Positions 6,690-7,710 of a stretch of DNA of 7,710 nt are shown piece after piece. Numbering within the stretch: position 1 is the stretch's first letter; each line of letters starts with the position of its first letter. The notes beneath the pieces were generated by a model. That model made no database searches, had not been told where the DNA came from, and was given only the letters and a program-made list of their open reading frames with translations. Source of the stretch: an archaeon (GTDB taxonomy: Archaea > Thermoproteota > Bathyarchaeia > TCS64); the NCBI GenBank assembly GCA_020444005.1, contig JAHLLU010000091.1, forward strand, positions 1-7,710. Reading direction: 5' to 3'. The position numbers were made by a program, and so were the translations under genes.

Positions 6690-7710
6690 AAATCATCAAG
6701 CTGAGCTACAAGCTCCTCCGCGATGAAATCCCCACTAAACAAGTCAGCACGAGCAGCGATAGCTATCTTCGCGGCAAGACTACGAGCCCTGTTTCCACGC
6801 CTATTTCTTGGAGCCCCATTCACATATGGGTGCTGATAGAGTAAACCATGTTTTGGTGGACGCGCGTTGGTTTTTATAGCCCTGAACATGGCTTTTTCGG
6901 CGCCCAATACCTGTACCGTACTTGATGGCATCATTCCTAATCGCTTCAATCCCCCCGCTTTCTCAAGGAGTTTCGCGCCGAGCACAGGGCCCGCGATGTA
7001 TGCTACGTTTGGTGCTACCTCGTTTGATACCAGTGTAATGTATGAGATGAGGTCTTCTCTATACTGGTAAAGGTCCAGGGTCCGTTGAGCGTACTCTTGA
7101 ACGATCCTCATATCTACGTCGTCAAAATCGGCTCCCACTGTAGTTTCTTTCGCTTCCTCGATCCTGTCCGCGTCTTTCTTCTTTAGGGTCATCTCCATGA
7201 GTCCCTTGGCGGTGATATTCTCCTTGTCACCCATCTTGATTATTATCTTAGCGTAATCACTGTGCTCACGTACCCTGTGCCCCATCTCGGGGAAGTGGAC
7301 GCCATACCATTCCCGCATCCGACTTGATAACCCATTAAGCACAGTGTCCAGTTCACCTAGAAGCTGTACAGCTGGAATAAGTAACGCCTCCCGGTCTGAG
7401 AGCCTATTATGAACCTCCATTCGGGTGATCTCAGTTAACACGTTATGACTCAATAACCCGTAATCTGTCTCGGATTCGATTAAACCGCTCTCCATGGCGA
7501 TATCAAAGAGTTCAGCCTTGAGTGCCCGCTCAGCCTCAATGTTTTCACCATTCTCAGCGTCAAGAATCTCCTTCAATGCCTCCGCTAAAGCCTGATTCGG
7601 CGTAATCACCTTCACATCAGGTATCTTTTCCAGCTCTGAGACCAAATCGCTGATAACACTAGTATCTCCCTCGCGAAGCCTTCGCAATATCTTCGCGATA
7701 GTCTTCGGCT
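6686..7710 (-). CDS. nop5: Nop5/Nop56-family C/D box sRNP core protein, N-terminus outside window
   Basis: Scaffold of the archaeal box C/D ribonucleoprotein, which places 2'-O-methyl groups on rRNA and tRNA. Nop5 binds the guide RNA with L7Ae through its C-terminal Nop domain and holds the methylase fibrillarin through its N-terminal domain. The frame is open to the right edge, so the beginning is missing; 340 residues are visible. A TTG at 7687 is not a likely start. Visible order: the end of the N-terminal domain (to about 50), a long helical coiled-coil region (about 90-225) with MREWYGVHFPEM, and the Nop domain with NEVAPNVAYIAGPVLGAKLL (229-248), the signature VLGAEKAMFRAIK (267-279), NARPPKHGLLYQHP (281-294) and ARSLAAKIAIAARADLFSG. 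It ends soon after this domain, without the Lys-rich tail of eukaryotic Nop56/Nop58. Fibrillarin, often the next gene, does not follow here: alba converges instead. Confidence 0.96.
   Translation of the reverse strand, partial: PKTIAKILRRLREGDTSVISDLVSELEKIPDVKVITPNQALAEALKEILDAENGENIEAERALKAELFDIAMESGLIESETDYGLLSHNVLTEITRMEVHNRLSDREALLIPAVQLLGELDTVLNGLSSRMREWYGVHFPEMGHRVREHSDYAKIIIKMGDKENITAKGLMEMTLKKKDADRIEEAKETTVGADFDDVDMRIVQEYAQRTLDLYQYREDLISYITLVSNEVAPNVAYIAGPVLGAKLLEKAGGLKRLGMMPSSTVQVLGAEKAMFRAIKTNARPPKHGLLYQHPYVNGAPRNRRGNRARSLAAKIAIAARADLFSGDFIAEELVAQLDDF

Noticed and set aside
7685..7687. TTG as the start of nop5
   Set aside because: The frame stays open to the window edge and Nop5 proteins carry a longer N-terminal domain for fibrillarin binding, so the gene simply continues outside.

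Overview
The window reads as a piece of an archaeal chromosome. Two genes have little meaning outside Archaea or eukaryotes: a Nop5/Nop56-type C/D box sRNP core protein and an Alba chromatin/RNA-binding protein. A third, the separate beta subunit of ADP-forming acetyl-CoA synthetase, is typical of archaeal energy metabolism. Most starts lack a Shine-Dalgarno motif and have A/T-rich TATA-like boxes at short range, which suits leaderless or short-leader archaeal transcripts. I cannot place it further with confidence; a TACK or Asgard-related uncultured lineage is a guess. No mobile element, CRISPR array, tRNA or rRNA was seen.

Layout. (1) 1-1518, plus: an FGGY-family carbohydrate kinase whose first codons lie outside the window. 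(2) 1556-3802, plus: a 748-residue membrane protein of unknown function, with an N-terminal membrane bundle, a large external part ending in an Ig-like domain, a last membrane span and an acidic tail. (3) 3717-3974, minus: a possible 85-residue two-span membrane protein that overlaps the tail of gene 2. (4) 4055-4753, minus: the acetyl-CoA synthetase beta subunit, with its own SD and a T-rich terminator. (5) 4870-5952, plus: a LivM-like ABC permease without its usual partner genes, behind an unusual nested palindrome. (6) 5936-6364, minus: an unrecognised soluble protein of 142 residues. (7) 6423-6689, plus: Alba. (8) 6686-7710, minus: Nop5, whose N-terminus lies beyond the right edge.

How they work together. 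There is no single operon or pathway. The kinase (sugar phosphorylation), the acetyl-CoA synthetase subunit (ATP from acyl-CoA) and the permease (uptake of amino acids or similar solutes) fit a heterotrophic life. Nop5 and Alba belong to RNA modification and chromatin/RNA housekeeping. Strands alternate: divergent pairs share short promoter regions (4754-4869 and 6365-6422), and convergent pairs overlap at their 3' ends. The least explained items are the large Ig-domain membrane protein, the 142-residue protein, the small antisense membrane ORF and the palindrome before the permease gene.
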